From assembly GCF_900188255.1 (NCBI RefSeq), contig NZ_FZNS01000002.1, positions 124,001-188,000 on the forward strand: a stretch of 64,000 bases of DNA. Direction: 5' to 3'. A model generated the notes under the pieces. That model ran no database searches and was not told the DNA's origin. It saw nothing but the letters and a program-made list of their open reading frames with translations. Below are positions 35,757-44,944 of this stretch, piece by piece. The first letter of the stretch is position 1. Every line of letters begins with the position of its first letter. The position numbers and the translations under genes are program-made. This stretch comes from Hymenobacter mucosus. GTDB lineage: Bacteria > Bacteroidota > Bacteroidia > Cytophagales > Hymenobacteraceae.

Positions 35757-36098
35757 TTAGTTAAGAAAGTTGTGGACGGCAGCTCCGATGGCGTTACCCT
35801 CAGTAATTAGGGCAACCAGCAGCCAGATCAGCAGCGCCATGGGAATAAGAATGGTCCAGATCAACCCTTTCGTTTCATGCTTTAAGTGCATGAATTCAGC
35901 TACGATGAAGAAAGCTTTGAAGATGGTCAGGATAATGAAGATAGCATTACGCATAGTACCCGGATCCATGAAGAACACGAACACGAATTCCAGTGCGGTA
36001 ATACCAACAAGGACAAAGAACGTTTTCCAGATCCAGCCGGTGTTTGGCTTCGGAATCTCTCCTACGTGTGTATCGGCTGCAGGGGCGTGATGAGCCAT
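35757..36098 (-). CDS. Cytochrome c oxidase subunit IV
   Basis: A 113-residue protein with three transmembrane helices (about residues 26-45, 52-70 and 82-105), the topology of the bacterial subunit IV (CtaF/CyoD-like). The segment ILTIFKAFFIVAEFMHLKHE is typical of the family in Bacteroidetes. It helps stabilise the oxidase complex and is not catalytic. I chose the ATG at 36098 (MAHHAPAAD), with upstream codons giving poor sequence. It is followed 3 nt later by the Sco gene. Confidence 0.9.
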   Translation of the reverse strand: MAHHAPAADTHVGEIPKPNTGWIWKTFFVLVGITALEFVFVFFMDPGTMRNAIFIILTIFKAFFIVAEFMHLKHETKGLIWTILIPMALLIWLLVALITEGNAIGAAVHNFLN

Positions 36099-36183
36099 AT
36101 GAGTGTTGTGATGAAATTTGAAGTACAAAAGCCGACTGCTGACAATAAGAGGGGGTGCCCTTATCATCAGCAGTCAGGTGTTT

Positions 36184-36957
36184 TTAAACTAGGTAGAAGA
36201 AGGTGAATACAAACACCCACACCAAGTCTACAAAGTGCCAGTAAAGACCAATTTTCTCCACCATTTCGTAGTGCCCTCGCTTCTCGAAGGTACCGTTGGT
36301 GGTAGCAATGAAAGACCACACCAACAAGCAAACGCCGGAAAACACGTGCGTACCGTGGAAACCAGTAATGAAGAAGAACAGGTCGCCAAACAGCACTGGA
36401 CCGTATTGGTTCATAGCCAAGTTAGCACCGTGGAACACAGTACCATCAGCCATCTTGGTTCCTTCTTCATGGCCACCGATGAAGTGACTCCACTCCCAAG
36501 CCTGAGAGCACAAGAAGGTAGCACCAAACAAAATAGTCCACAACAGCCATTTCTGGACGTCCTTCTTATCCATCCGATGTCCTGCTTCCACAGCCAGTAC
36601 CATAGTAACCGAGCTAAAGATGAGAATCATGGTCATCAGAGCCACAAATCCTAGTGGAACATCTGCGTGGCCCATTCCAGGGAAGGCGTTGAACACCTTG
36701 TCAGGAATTGGCCAGTAGTCCGAGGAGAACTTGAAGGCGCCATGGATTTTCTCATCATACGCGGCATAGCGATGACGGATAAGGCCATAAGTGGTTAGGA
36801 AGGCGGCGAACGTGAAAGCGTCCGACAGCAGGAAGAACCACATCATTAGCTTGCCGTAGCTCGCTTTGAAGGGCTCGTTTCCGCCGTCCCAGGTGCCGGT
36901 GCGCGGCTTATCCAGGGCGGAATCAGGAATCGTCTGCGTCGTGGAAATGGTGGACAT
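36184..36957 (-). CDS. ctaE: Cytochrome c oxidase subunit III (first copy)
   Basis: A 257-residue subunit III of the haem-copper oxidase with about five to six transmembrane helices. Family segments include GKLMMWFFLLSDAFTFAAF and the C-terminal HFVDLVWVFVFTFFYL, along with GFHGTHVFSGVCLL and WEWSHFIGG. I chose the ATG at 36957 (MSTISTTQT). The ATG further upstream would overlap the second subunit III gene. A shorter, different subunit III lies immediately upstream (36981). Confidence 0.93.
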   Translation of the reverse strand: MSTISTTQTIPDSALDKPRTGTWDGGNEPFKASYGKLMMWFFLLSDAFTFAAFLTTYGLIRHRYAAYDEKIHGAFKFSSDYWPIPDKVFNAFPGMGHADVPLGFVALMTMILIFSSVTMVLAVEAGHRMDKKDVQKWLLWTILFGATFLCSQAWEWSHFIGGHEEGTKMADGTVFHGANLAMNQYGPVLFGDLFFFITGFHGTHVFSGVCLLVWSFIATTNGTFEKRGHYEMVEKIGLYWHFVDLVWVFVFTFFYLV

Positions 36958-36980
36958 AGCGTGCGGGGGTTGACGAAAAT

Positions 36981-37568
36981 CTAGTGGTTCAAAAGTAGGA
37001 ACAAATACAGGTACAACCAAAGAGCCCCAAGGAAGTGCCAGTAGATAGTGACATTACCTATTGAGAGCATTTGGCGGGAATGCACCTGATACTTAAAGCT
37101 TTTACGTAGCACCACCAGCAAAAAGATGAGGCCTGTAATCAAGTGAAAACCGTGTACACCAGTAAGTACATACAGAAATGAGCCAGAAGGGTTAGAGTCT
37201 GTACCCCCAAAAAAGATACGACTATCTACCAATTGCCCCCAGAGGAGCCACTGACCAACTAAAAATGCCACCCCGAAGGTCAAGGTCAAGGCCAGAGCCA
37301 AGCGAACTTGATTGAGTTCGTCCTTGCGAGCAGCAAACCAAGCCCACTGTACTGTAACTGAACTCAGTACAATAATGAGGGATGTAATTAAGAAGCCAGC
37401 TGGCAGGTCAAACTCAAGCCAGTTACCCTCGTTGCGCCGAACGATGTAAGCACTCGTGTAAGCGGCAAAAATCATGAAGATGCTGACGATCATCAACATC
37501 AACAAGAAGCGCGTAGGGTGAATGCCCGTAGACGGCTCCTTGGTATTCAAAGTTTCAGCAGTATGCAT
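36981..37568 (-). CDS. Cytochrome c oxidase subunit III (second copy)
   Basis: A 195-residue subunit III-like membrane protein with about five helices. Key segments are YTSAYIVRRNEGNW, the mid-protein GSFLYVLTGVHGFHLITGLIF, and the C-terminal YWHFLGALWLYLYLFLLL. It lies 23 nt before the 257-residue copy and is not a close repeat of it, so the two are likely parts of one complex. Such double subunit III arrangements occur in Bacteroidetes oxidase operons. Confidence 0.88.
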   Translation of the reverse strand: MHTAETLNTKEPSTGIHPTRFLLMLMIVSIFMIFAAYTSAYIVRRNEGNWLEFDLPAGFLITSLIIVLSSVTVQWAWFAARKDELNQVRLALALTLTFGVAFLVGQWLLWGQLVDSRIFFGGTDSNPSGSFLYVLTGVHGFHLITGLIFLLVVLRKSFKYQVHSRQMLSIGNVTIYWHFLGALWLYLYLFLLLNH

Positions 37569-37672
37569 AGGGCTGAGCGTGAAAGATGCAGGAAAGAAGT
37601 ATGACTTTATAACATAACGGTATGAGAGTTTGTCTCATCTCGCCCATCATAATTCCTTACTCCCAGAGGTCA

Positions 37673-38524
37673 TTACATTTTATCAAGAACCAAAGCTATC
37701 TGCACAATTGGCAAATACAGAAACGAGCCAAACATGATGCTCATAGCAGCCTTCTTGCTGACAGTACGCATCAAGTAGAAGGTTTGCATGAGGAATAGCA
37801 CACCACAGATAGCAGCTACCATCGGGTATGTTGTGCTAGTCATGCCAAAGTAAAAAGGCAACAGGCTCAGCGGAATCAACACCATGGTATAAGTCATGAT
37901 TTGAATAGCCGTGCGCAAATCCTTACCGCCAGGAGTAGGGAGCATTTTGAAGCCAGCTTTTTTATAATCGTCGTCCAACACCCAGGCAATGGCCCAGAAG
38001 TGAGGAAATTGCCACATAAACTGGATTCCAAATAGAATCCACCCTTCTACGCCTAAGAACCCTGTAGCTGCCACCCACCCAATAAGTGGAGGCATGCCGC
38101 CAGGAATAGCACCTACAGCCACGCAGATGGGCGAGATAGTTTTTAGAGGAGTATAGACAAAGCCGTAGAGAATTAGCGAAAGTAGAGAAAGAGCCGCAGC
38201 CAATGGATTGAAGAAATACGTCAGCAGTCCTAACCCTACTACCCCTAGCACTGCCGTGAATACCCATGCCTCACGAATACTGACTATGCCAAGCGGAATA
38301 GGTCGCTTGGCCGTACGTTTCATCAGCTTATCTAAGTCTTTCTCGAAAATCTGATTGATAGTATTAGCTGAACCTGTTACAGCCAATCCCCCTACCAATA
38401 CCAATAGGGCCCGGCTAAAGTCCAGCTCGTGGGCTCCGAGAAGGTAACCGATAGCACTTGAAAAGGCTACCGTTAGCGCCAACCGGAATTTAAGTAACTG
38501 AAAGAAAGCCCTGGCTTTAGTCAT
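37673..38524 (-). CDS. ctaB: Protoheme IX farnesyltransferase (heme O synthase)
   Basis: CtaB/CyoE adds the farnesyl tail to protoheme to make heme O, the precursor of the heme A in this oxidase. The polyprenyl-diphosphate motif NxxxDxxxDxxMxRT is present as NQIFEKDLDKLMKRTAKRP (residues about 69-87). About nine transmembrane helices are visible. The 283-residue length is normal with the ATG at 38524 (MTKARAFFQLLKFR). The gene works with ctaA, coded just upstream. Confidence 0.95.
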   Translation of the reverse strand: MTKARAFFQLLKFRLALTVAFSSAIGYLLGAHELDFSRALLVLVGGLAVTGSANTINQIFEKDLDKLMKRTAKRPIPLGIVSIREAWVFTAVLGVVGLGLLTYFFNPLAAALSLLSLILYGFVYTPLKTISPICVAVGAIPGGMPPLIGWVAATGFLGVEGWILFGIQFMWQFPHFWAIAWVLDDDYKKAGFKMLPTPGGKDLRTAIQIMTYTMVLIPLSLLPFYFGMTSTTYPMVAAICGVLFLMQTFYLMRTVSKKAAMSIMFGSFLYLPIVQIALVLDKM

Positions 38525-38577
38525 CAACTGTACAAACAAATGGCCGAGCGAAACCCTCCCGGAACGGGGCCGCAAAG

Positions 38578-39657
38578 TTACGCAACAACCGCCGGAGTAC
38601 TAGCCTGCTGTTGCAACTTAGTAGCTCGACGGTAAGCAATAAGAGCTAGAAATTGGGAGCCGAATAGCAAGGTTGCTACCGTCAGGTGCACTGGCTGCAC
38701 TATAGCTGGCAGTGCAAAATACGCGAGAGTAATGCCCGCTACTATTTCAAGTCCAATACAAGCTAACACTGCTGTAGCCAACCGATGTAGGCGTTTTGAG
38801 GGCAGCAGATAAAGCCGGTAGGCTATGTACACGTTTAGTAGCAGCAATACAGCTGAAAATGTACGGTGTATTTTGAAAATAGAACCTAGCTGCTCTACCC
38901 ACTCTGTGCGGTTTAGATAGTTAGCAGCAAATGCAACCATGTCTACTTCCTCCCGGACCTGAGTACCCAAGACAATTTGCATAAACGTAAGCAGCGCGCT
39001 TACCCACAACCATCCAACAAGTCCTGGTAGTGCCCGCACACGTTCCACTGTTCTGTACTCACGTTGTGAACGTTCTACGGCATAAATTAGCATTGCTACA
39101 ATTACTAGTGCTAACCCCATATGGATAGTAACCATGACAGGCAGCAGATTAGTAGATACAACAAGGGAGCCAAGCCAGCCTTGTATTCCTGTCAATAGAA
39201 AAGATGCCAAGGCAAGCCAAAAGACCACTCTGTCGCGCTTCCAATAAGGCAATGCAAACACTACTGTAAGAAACACAAAAACGCCAATAAGGGCTCCCAC
39301 CAACCGGTTAACGTACTCAATCCACGTCTTCACAGGGTTGAAGTCCGTCTCGATATACTGCGTTGGATGGGCAAAAATATCACCTGCTACTTGGTGAAAG
39401 CCCATACGCTCAAGCTTGGCAGCAAGCTTCTTATTCTTTTCCACCCTTCGTGCAGTATACACCTCCTTATAGTTAGGAGGCAGTTGGCCTACTTGGGTAG
39501 GTGGTATCCATGTACCAAAGCACTTAGGCCAATCAGGACAGCCCATACCTGAGCCTGTGCTCCGGACTATCCCTCCTACCAATATTAGAACATATACCGC
39601 CACAACCGTCAGGATGCCCACAAATCGGAAGCGCAGCACAAAGCTGGGAGTTGACAT
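38578..39657 (-). CDS. ctaA: Heme A synthase (COX15/CtaA)
   Basis: CtaA oxidises heme O to heme A. The 359-residue protein has eight or so membrane helices and the N-terminal motif GGIVRSTGSGMGCPDWPKCFG with a Cys pair. A cytosolic-looking insert after it (about residues 45-110, rich in Lys/Glu) is typical of the eukaryote-like and Bacteroidetes forms. The histidines in MVTIHMGLALV and IHRTFSAVLL are the likely haem ligands. It is the first gene after two terminators that follow ctaD, so it probably has its own promoter. Confidence 0.95.
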   Translation of the reverse strand: MSTPSFVLRFRFVGILTVVAVYVLILVGGIVRSTGSGMGCPDWPKCFGTWIPPTQVGQLPPNYKEVYTARRVEKNKKLAAKLERMGFHQVAGDIFAHPTQYIETDFNPVKTWIEYVNRLVGALIGVFVFLTVVFALPYWKRDRVVFWLALASFLLTGIQGWLGSLVVSTNLLPVMVTIHMGLALVIVAMLIYAVERSQREYRTVERVRALPGLVGWLWVSALLTFMQIVLGTQVREEVDMVAFAANYLNRTEWVEQLGSIFKIHRTFSAVLLLLNVYIAYRLYLLPSKRLHRLATAVLACIGLEIVAGITLAYFALPAIVQPVHLTVATLLFGSQFLALIAYRRATKLQQQASTPAVVA

Positions 39658-39718
39658 ATTTGCCGAATTATTTATGTACTAGCGTTATGCTGGTCTGATT
39701 TACCTCAGAACGAGAGAA

Positions 39719-39752
39719 GGACCCCGGCCCGGCTTTGCCGAGGCCGGGGTCC
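39719..39752 (-). terminator. GC-rich hairpin after ctaD
   Basis: Arms 39719-39729 and 39742-39752 are perfect complements, with an inner CGGC/GCCG pairing across a short loop. With the hairpin at 39767-39799 it makes a double terminator for the act-ctaCD transcript. Confidence 0.6.
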
Positions 39753-39766
39753 CTCTTGAAAATAGC

Positions 39767-39799
39767 AAAACGGGCCGCCGTAAATACAGCGGCCCGTTT
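39767..39799 (-). terminator. Terminator after ctaD
   Basis: AACGGGCCGC pairs with GCGGCCCGTT around a 10-nt loop, and on the minus strand the stem is followed by TTTTGCTATTTTC. It lies 24 nt after the ctaD stop. Confidence 0.8.
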
Positions 39800-39822
39800 C
39801 AGAGGATTAACACTACTTATGA

Positions 39823-41676
39823 TTATTCCATCTCACGCTCGTACGGTAAATTAGACGATTGTGTCTGAGAGTACGGTACGTGTTGAGGAATGAAATCATC
39901 AGCTGCACCTGGCTTGCTATAATCATAAGGCCAACGGTGAACAGCTGGGATAGCGCCGGGCCAGTTGCCGTGACCCGGAACTACTGGGGTAGTCCACTCC
40001 AGCGTAGTAGAACGCCAAGGGTTTTCGCTAGCACGACGGCCACGGAAGATGCTGTAGAAGAAGTTGAAGATGAATACAAATTGGGCGAAGAACGCCAGGA
40101 TTGCAGCCACCGAAATGAACTTGTTCAGGTTAGCAAACTGGCTAAAAGTATCGAAGCCAGTCCAAGAGTAGTAACGACGTGGGAAGCCAGCAATACCTAC
40201 ATAGTGCATAGGCAGGAATACCAGATATACACCCAAGAAAGTGAGCCAGAAGTGTACATACCCTAGCTTCTCATCCATCATACGACCAAACATTTTCGGG
40301 AACCAGTGGTAAACACCAGCCCACAGGCCGAAGAAAGCAGAAGAACCCATTACTAAGTGGAAGTGAGCTACCACGAAGTAAGTATTGTGCATTTGGATGT
40401 CAAGAGCAGCGTTACCGAGTACAATACCCGTCAAACCACCAGCAATGAACAGAGACACAAAGCCAATGCTGAATAGCATTGCAGTAGTGAAGCGGATATT
40501 ACCACGCCACAAAGTAGCTAGCCAGTTGAACGTTTTTACTGCGGAAGGAACTGCAATAATCAACGTCAAGAACATGAACACCGATCCTAAGAAGGGGTTC
40601 ATACCTGTTACGAACATGTGGTGAGCCCACACAACGAACGACAGTAACGAGATACCTAAAAGTGACCCAATCATTGCACGATAGCCGAAAATAGGCTTAC
40701 GAGCATTGGTGGCCATAATTTCCGACACCATACCCATCGCAGGCATGATAACGATATACACCTCAGGGTGACCTAGGAACCAGAACAAGTGCTGGAATAG
40801 AATTGGCGAACCACCCGTGTTCGGTAGAGCCTGGCCAGCAATGTAGATGTCAGAGAGGAAGAAGGAAGTACCGAAAGAACGGTCAAAGATTAGCAGCAAG
40901 GCAGCCGAGAACAACACAGGGAATGAAAGCAGACCTAGTACTGCGGTCAAGAAGAAAGACCAGATAGTAAGCGGCAGTTTACTCATGCTCATTCCCTGGG
41001 TACGCAGGTTGATAACAGTAGTGATATAATTAACACCACCTAGCAACTGCGATACAATGAACAGAGCCATTGACACAAGCCACATCGTCATACCCATACC
41101 TGAGCCAGGAATTGCTTGCGGCAATGCACTCAGAGGAGGATAGATTGTCCAACCTGCTGCGGCAGGACCTGTCTCCAAGAACAGAGACAAGAACATAACC
41201 ACGCTCGACAGGAAGAAGAACCAATACGAAAGCATGTTCATAAAGCCCGAAGCCATATCGCGGGCGCCAATCTGTAGAGGAATTAGGAAGTTAGAGAACG
41301 TTCCTGAAAGACCAGCAGTCAGCACGAAGAACACCATGATGGTACCATGCATGGTTACCAAGGCCAAGTAGAACTCTGGATTCAGCTTACCTGCCTCAAT
41401 CCATTTGCCTAAAAATGGGCTAAGCCACTCCAAAGTAGACTCTGGCCAGCCGAGTTGCAGGCGGAACAGGCTAGATAAAGTACCACCTAGGATAGCCCAA
41501 AAGATACCTGTAATCAGGAATTGCTTAGCAATAACCTTGTGGTCGGTACTGAAAATGTACTTCTGCAGAAAACTCTGCTCGTGATGCTCGTCGTGGTGCT
41601 CGTGCACGTCGTGACCAGGTTCGGTCACTCCGATGCCGCCTTGCACTTGCGCGTGAGTAGGAAGGTTAGCAGCCAT
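39823..41676 (-). CDS. ctaD: Cytochrome c oxidase subunit I
   Basis: The catalytic subunit holding haem a and the haem a3-CuB site where O2 is reduced to water. The 617-residue protein has the expected twelve helices. The CuB/cross-linked Tyr motif is GHPEVYIVIMP, which marks an A-type oxidase of the E-containing A1 class. The CuB histidines follow in WAHHMFVTGM, and the haem ligands are in HNTYFVVAHFHLVMGS. The N-terminus is a soluble, His-rich segment (HDVHEHHDEHH). It is 24 nt after ctaC. Electrons arrive from ctaC. Confidence 0.97.
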   Translation of the reverse strand: MAANLPTHAQVQGGIGVTEPGHDVHEHHDEHHEQSFLQKYIFSTDHKVIAKQFLITGIFWAILGGTLSSLFRLQLGWPESTLEWLSPFLGKWIEAGKLNPEFYLALVTMHGTIMVFFVLTAGLSGTFSNFLIPLQIGARDMASGFMNMLSYWFFFLSSVVMFLSLFLETGPAAAGWTIYPPLSALPQAIPGSGMGMTMWLVSMALFIVSQLLGGVNYITTVINLRTQGMSMSKLPLTIWSFFLTAVLGLLSFPVLFSAALLLIFDRSFGTSFFLSDIYIAGQALPNTGGSPILFQHLFWFLGHPEVYIVIMPAMGMVSEIMATNARKPIFGYRAMIGSLLGISLLSFVVWAHHMFVTGMNPFLGSVFMFLTLIIAVPSAVKTFNWLATLWRGNIRFTTAMLFSIGFVSLFIAGGLTGIVLGNAALDIQMHNTYFVVAHFHLVMGSSAFFGLWAGVYHWFPKMFGRMMDEKLGYVHFWLTFLGVYLVFLPMHYVGIAGFPRRYYSWTGFDTFSQFANLNKFISVAAILAFFAQFVFIFNFFYSIFRGRRASENPWRSTTLEWTTPVVPGHGNWPGAIPAVHRWPYDYSKPGAADDFIPQHVPYSQTQSSNLPYEREME

Positions 41677-41700
41677 GTAAGAAGCGTGCGTTTAGATGAA

Positions 41701-42777
41701 TTAAAGCGAAGCCTTGGCGGCAGGAACTACAGCAGCGGCGGCAGGAGCAGCCTCAGCTTTCGGAGTCAAACCACTCGACTTCTGTTTGAAGCTAGCCAAA
41801 ACATCAGGGTTTTGTTCCGTGAACGACTTCTGCTGGCTTAGCCAAGCAACGTAGTCTTCTGGTTCCTCTACTACAATGTTCAGTTTCATAGCAAAGTGCC
41901 CGCGGCCGCAAATTTGATTGCAAGCAAGCTCATAGTTGAACTTGGGGTTACCAGTTTGAGCACGCATCTCATCAGTAGTTTTGGTAGGAGTAAACCAAAA
42001 CTTTGTGGGCATACCTGGTACTGCATACATCTGCACACGGAAGTGAGGCATATATACAGCGTGCAGAACGTCACGCGAACGAATCTTTAAAAGCACTGGA
42101 ATACCTTTCGGAACGTGCAATTCACCTGATGGGAAAGTGATATCATCTAATGAGCTTTTGTCGCTCAAGTCGAGACCGAAGTCGTTTGTCGCATCAATTA
42201 GGCGGTAGTTAACTACGCCTAAGTTAGAGTCGCGACCAGGGTAACGAAGAAGCCATCCAAACTGCTTACCCATTACTTCTACAACCACAGCATTCTGAGG
42301 CGCAGGACCAGTAATACGTGACCACTCTTTCCAGCCTGCAAATACAAGAGCAGCCATTACCACCGCTGGAATCAGCGTCCAGATAATTTCAATCTTGTTG
42401 TTATGAGGGAAGAAGAAAGCCCGACGGCCTTCCTTATGCTGGTATTTGTATGAGTACACGAACAGCAAAATCTGCGTCAGCGTAAATACAATACCCAGGA
42501 TAATCATGGTTGTCCAGAACATCCGCTCAGTGGCATGACCATGAACAGAGGCAATGGGTGGGTTCATAGCATCGAAGTTATCGACGAAGGACCAAGCGAA
42601 TGCTGAACCACCCACCACCAAAAAGATGATGAATAAAATAGCATTAACGCGATTACTAACCCCTATCTCACGTGTAGAGCTACCCGAGAAGATTGAGGTG
42701 AGGATCTGGAGGCGAAACAGCAGGCCAAACACGACCAGCAGCAACACCAGCACCAGAAGAATACCAAGAGCAGTCAT
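41701..42777 (-). CDS. ctaC: Cytochrome c oxidase subunit II (CuA protein)
   Basis: Subunit II carries the dinuclear CuA centre, the entry point for electrons. The CuA ligands are visible: His in DVLHAVYMPHF, and CNQICGRGHFAM with two Cys, His and Met. Two transmembrane helices precede a soluble cupredoxin domain (about residues 100-310). There is an extra N-terminal helix, and a Pro/Ala-rich tail of about 30 residues. No haem c domain is fused, so it is aa3 rather than caa3. The mono-haem domain may be supplied by ActE or ActA. Confidence 0.96.
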   Translation of the reverse strand: MTALGILLVLVLLLVVFGLLFRLQILTSIFSGSSTREIGVSNRVNAILFIIFLVVGGSAFAWSFVDNFDAMNPPIASVHGHATERMFWTTMIILGIVFTLTQILLFVYSYKYQHKEGRRAFFFPHNNKIEIIWTLIPAVVMAALVFAGWKEWSRITGPAPQNAVVVEVMGKQFGWLLRYPGRDSNLGVVNYRLIDATNDFGLDLSDKSSLDDITFPSGELHVPKGIPVLLKIRSRDVLHAVYMPHFRVQMYAVPGMPTKFWFTPTKTTDEMRAQTGNPKFNYELACNQICGRGHFAMKLNIVVEEPEDYVAWLSQQKSFTEQNPDVLASFKQKSSGLTPKAEAAPAAAAVVPAAKASL

Positions 42778-42807
42778 TATCTGTATGTAGAAGTGAAAAC
42801 TGAGAAG

Positions 42808-42859
42808 TGAGTAAAGAGAAGCGAGAGATAGAGGATCTACTCTCGCTTCTCTTTACTCA
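42808..42859 (-). promoter_or_regulatory. 20-bp perfect stem-loop between actF and ctaC
   Basis: Bases 42808-42827 pair exactly with 42840-42859 around a 12-nt loop, inside the 91-nt gap between actF and ctaC. No clean T-tract follows on the transcribed strand, so it is probably an mRNA-stabilising or processing structure and not a terminator. Confidence 0.65.
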
Positions 42860-42868
42860 GGTCTAAAA

Positions 42869-44203
42869 TCAGGTCGTGTGATGCACACTTTCATCCAAGA
42901 AAGGATGATGAATGGGGATCAACGAAGCCTGTGAGAGGCGCTTAGTTATCAGGAGGAGGAAAGAGCCAAGGAAAACCATAGCAGTACCAATCTCAATGAT
43001 AAACCCATTCTCAGCCTGCATAGTTGCTGGCATGATCATTAAATAAAAATCGAACCAGTGACCAATCAAGATGGCAATAGAAACGATTTTCAACATGATC
43101 ATTTGACGCTTTGCATCCCTAGTCATTAGAACAAGAAAGGGGAAAGCAAAGTTGATAAGCAGATTGAAAAAGAAGATCCAAGTGTACTGGTTGTTAAAAC
43201 CACCCAAACGCTGGTTGTAGTACACAGATTCCTCGGGCAAGTTTGCGTACCAAATCAACATAAACTGGGCGAACCATACGTAAGTCCAAAAAATGCTGAA
43301 GCCAAACATGAACTTACCCAAGTCATGCAGATGGCCTGCTTGCACGAAGCGCAGATAACCAGCCTGCTTGAGGAAGATTACGCATAGAGTGGTAGCAGCA
43401 ATTCCTGATACCCACCAAGAAGCGAATACATACCAACCAAACATCGTCGAAAACCAGTGCGTATCAATTGACATCACCCAGTCCCATGCCGACATTGAGG
43501 AGGTTACTGCAAACAGTACTAAGAACAGAGCTGAAGCAGTAATGCTCTTATGAAAGTATTCAGTGCCACCGTTCAGGTCCTCAGCTAGAGATAAGGAACG
43601 AAGCTTATTGGTGAATACCACCCATATTACTACATAAGAAATGGTCCGAATCAGGTAGAATGGAACGCTCAAGAAACCTGACTTGCCAGCAATGATAGCA
43701 TCATAAGTAGCGCTGCCTTTGGTCATAATGCCAGGCAGTGTCCAGTGAAAGATATCGTTGTTGATTAAGCCTAGTCCGAAAATGAGAACCATTAATACAC
43801 CACCAGGCAGTACCCATGCGCTGAGAGCTTCATTTACGCGCTTGATCAGCACTGACCATCCAGCATAAGCAACATATTGGATAGCCATGAATACTGTGCC
43901 CACTACCGAAACGCCGGTAAAGAACACATTGCTGTGCCATAAACTTACAATCAGGCGTTTCAGCCAAGAAGGGCTACCATGATGACCAGTGCCTTCATGG
44001 CCTGCTCCATGAGCGGATGCAGCTCCATGAGCAGCTGCCGCTCCTTCATGGTGCTCAGCTCCAATACCAAATGCTGCTACTATCAAACCAATGGCTAACA
44101 GTACAACACCAGCAACGATGATGGAGATGAAAGTTTTACGAGCGCGGGGCGAAACCTCTAGGTATTCAGCCGTGGCGCTTTCGTGATGCGTCAGAGTTGC
44201 CAT
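42869..44203 (-). CDS. actF: Alternative complex III subunit ActF (quinol-binding membrane protein)
   Basis: ActF is one of the two NrfD-like membrane subunits of the menaquinol:cytochrome c oxidoreductase. The 444-residue protein has about ten transmembrane helices. Conserved-looking segments include GYLRFVQAGHLHDLGKFMF and WYANLPEESVYYNQR. The loop after the first helix is Ala/His/Gly-rich (GAEHHEGAAAAHGAASAHGAGHEG), an odd metal-binding-like patch. It lies 6 nt after actE. Confidence 0.93.
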   Translation of the reverse strand: MATLTHHESATAEYLEVSPRARKTFISIIVAGVVLLAIGLIVAAFGIGAEHHEGAAAAHGAASAHGAGHEGTGHHGSPSWLKRLIVSLWHSNVFFTGVSVVGTVFMAIQYVAYAGWSVLIKRVNEALSAWVLPGGVLMVLIFGLGLINNDIFHWTLPGIMTKGSATYDAIIAGKSGFLSVPFYLIRTISYVVIWVVFTNKLRSLSLAEDLNGGTEYFHKSITASALFLVLFAVTSSMSAWDWVMSIDTHWFSTMFGWYVFASWWVSGIAATTLCVIFLKQAGYLRFVQAGHLHDLGKFMFGFSIFWTYVWFAQFMLIWYANLPEESVYYNQRLGGFNNQYTWIFFFNLLINFAFPFLVLMTRDAKRQMIMLKIVSIAILIGHWFDFYLMIMPATMQAENGFIIEIGTAMVFLGSFLLLITKRLSQASLIPIHHPFLDESVHHTT

Positions 44204-44209
44204 ATCGAG

Positions 44210-44944
44210 TTAGTTCGCTGTTCCGTTTCTTGCCTCAGTACCCTGTCCTGGCGTATCAGAAGCTTTGTTAGCCTGAGCTTCTTGTACTGGACTTTGGTTG
44301 GTAGCATCAGTTGATTCTGAATTTTGGCCTGATGCTTGACCTTGCGCTTTTAAGAAGTCTTCCATTCCTTCGGCGCCTTTACCTTGCTGTAGCATGCGTA
44401 CATACATGGCAATTTTCCATCGTTCCTCTGGATTGACCTGAGAACCGTGTGGCATCATGCGGCCTTTACCCCATTGAATGACGTGATATATGTGTCCATC
44501 ATTCATAGTTTTATAAGCTCCTGCAGAGTAGTTCGGAACACCCTTGAACTTGACACCCACTGGCCCCTGCCCGTCTCCTTGCTCACCATGGCAATGCTGA
44601 CAGTTACGCAAGTATAGTGCTTGACCTTCCTGCAGATTGTCTTTGGTGTAAGTATAAGGGTTGCGCAAAGATGTCTCCGCAGTTGCGATGTCATCTTTGC
44701 CAATGTGAGTGTAGTAGTTGAGCTTACCACGTGGTACAGTACCAATTGCCGGAACCCGCATATTAGTACCCATTGGGTTTACTCGGTTGTTGTTCTCCTG
44801 CTTCAGAGGCTCGTACGGAATCGAGGAGTACATCTCGGGGGCGTACTCAACGCCAGGATCATCGGCGCGGTTGCAGGCGGTGGTGAACACCGATGCCAGC
44901 AGAACCGCCGACGCTTGCAAACTAACTTTTAGCGAATGCGTCAT
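44210..44944 (-). CDS. actE: Alternative complex III subunit ActE, mono-haem lipoprotein cytochrome c
   Basis: A 244-residue cytochrome c with a lipoprotein signal (lipobox TTAC near residue 24) and one haem-binding site CQHCH (NCQHCHGEQGDGQGP). The axial Met is probably in MMPHGSQ. The 55-residue C-terminal tail is Gln/Ser/Asn/Ala-rich and likely disordered. ActE passes electrons on from the complex, maybe to the CuA site of ctaC. Its start overlaps the actD stop by one base. Confidence 0.94.
   Translation of the reverse strand: MTHSLKVSLQASAVLLASVFTTACNRADDPGVEYAPEMYSSIPYEPLKQENNNRVNPMGTNMRVPAIGTVPRGKLNYYTHIGKDDIATAETSLRNPYTYTKDNLQEGQALYLRNCQHCHGEQGDGQGPVGVKFKGVPNYSAGAYKTMNDGHIYHVIQWGKGRMMPHGSQVNPEERWKIAMYVRMLQQGKGAEGMEDFLKAQGQASGQNSESTDATNQSPVQEAQANKASDTPGQGTEARNGTAN

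Noticed and set aside
42840..42859. Terminator between actF and ctaC
   Set aside because: The stem is strong but the minus strand lacks a continuous T-run after it, and the operon genes on both sides belong together.
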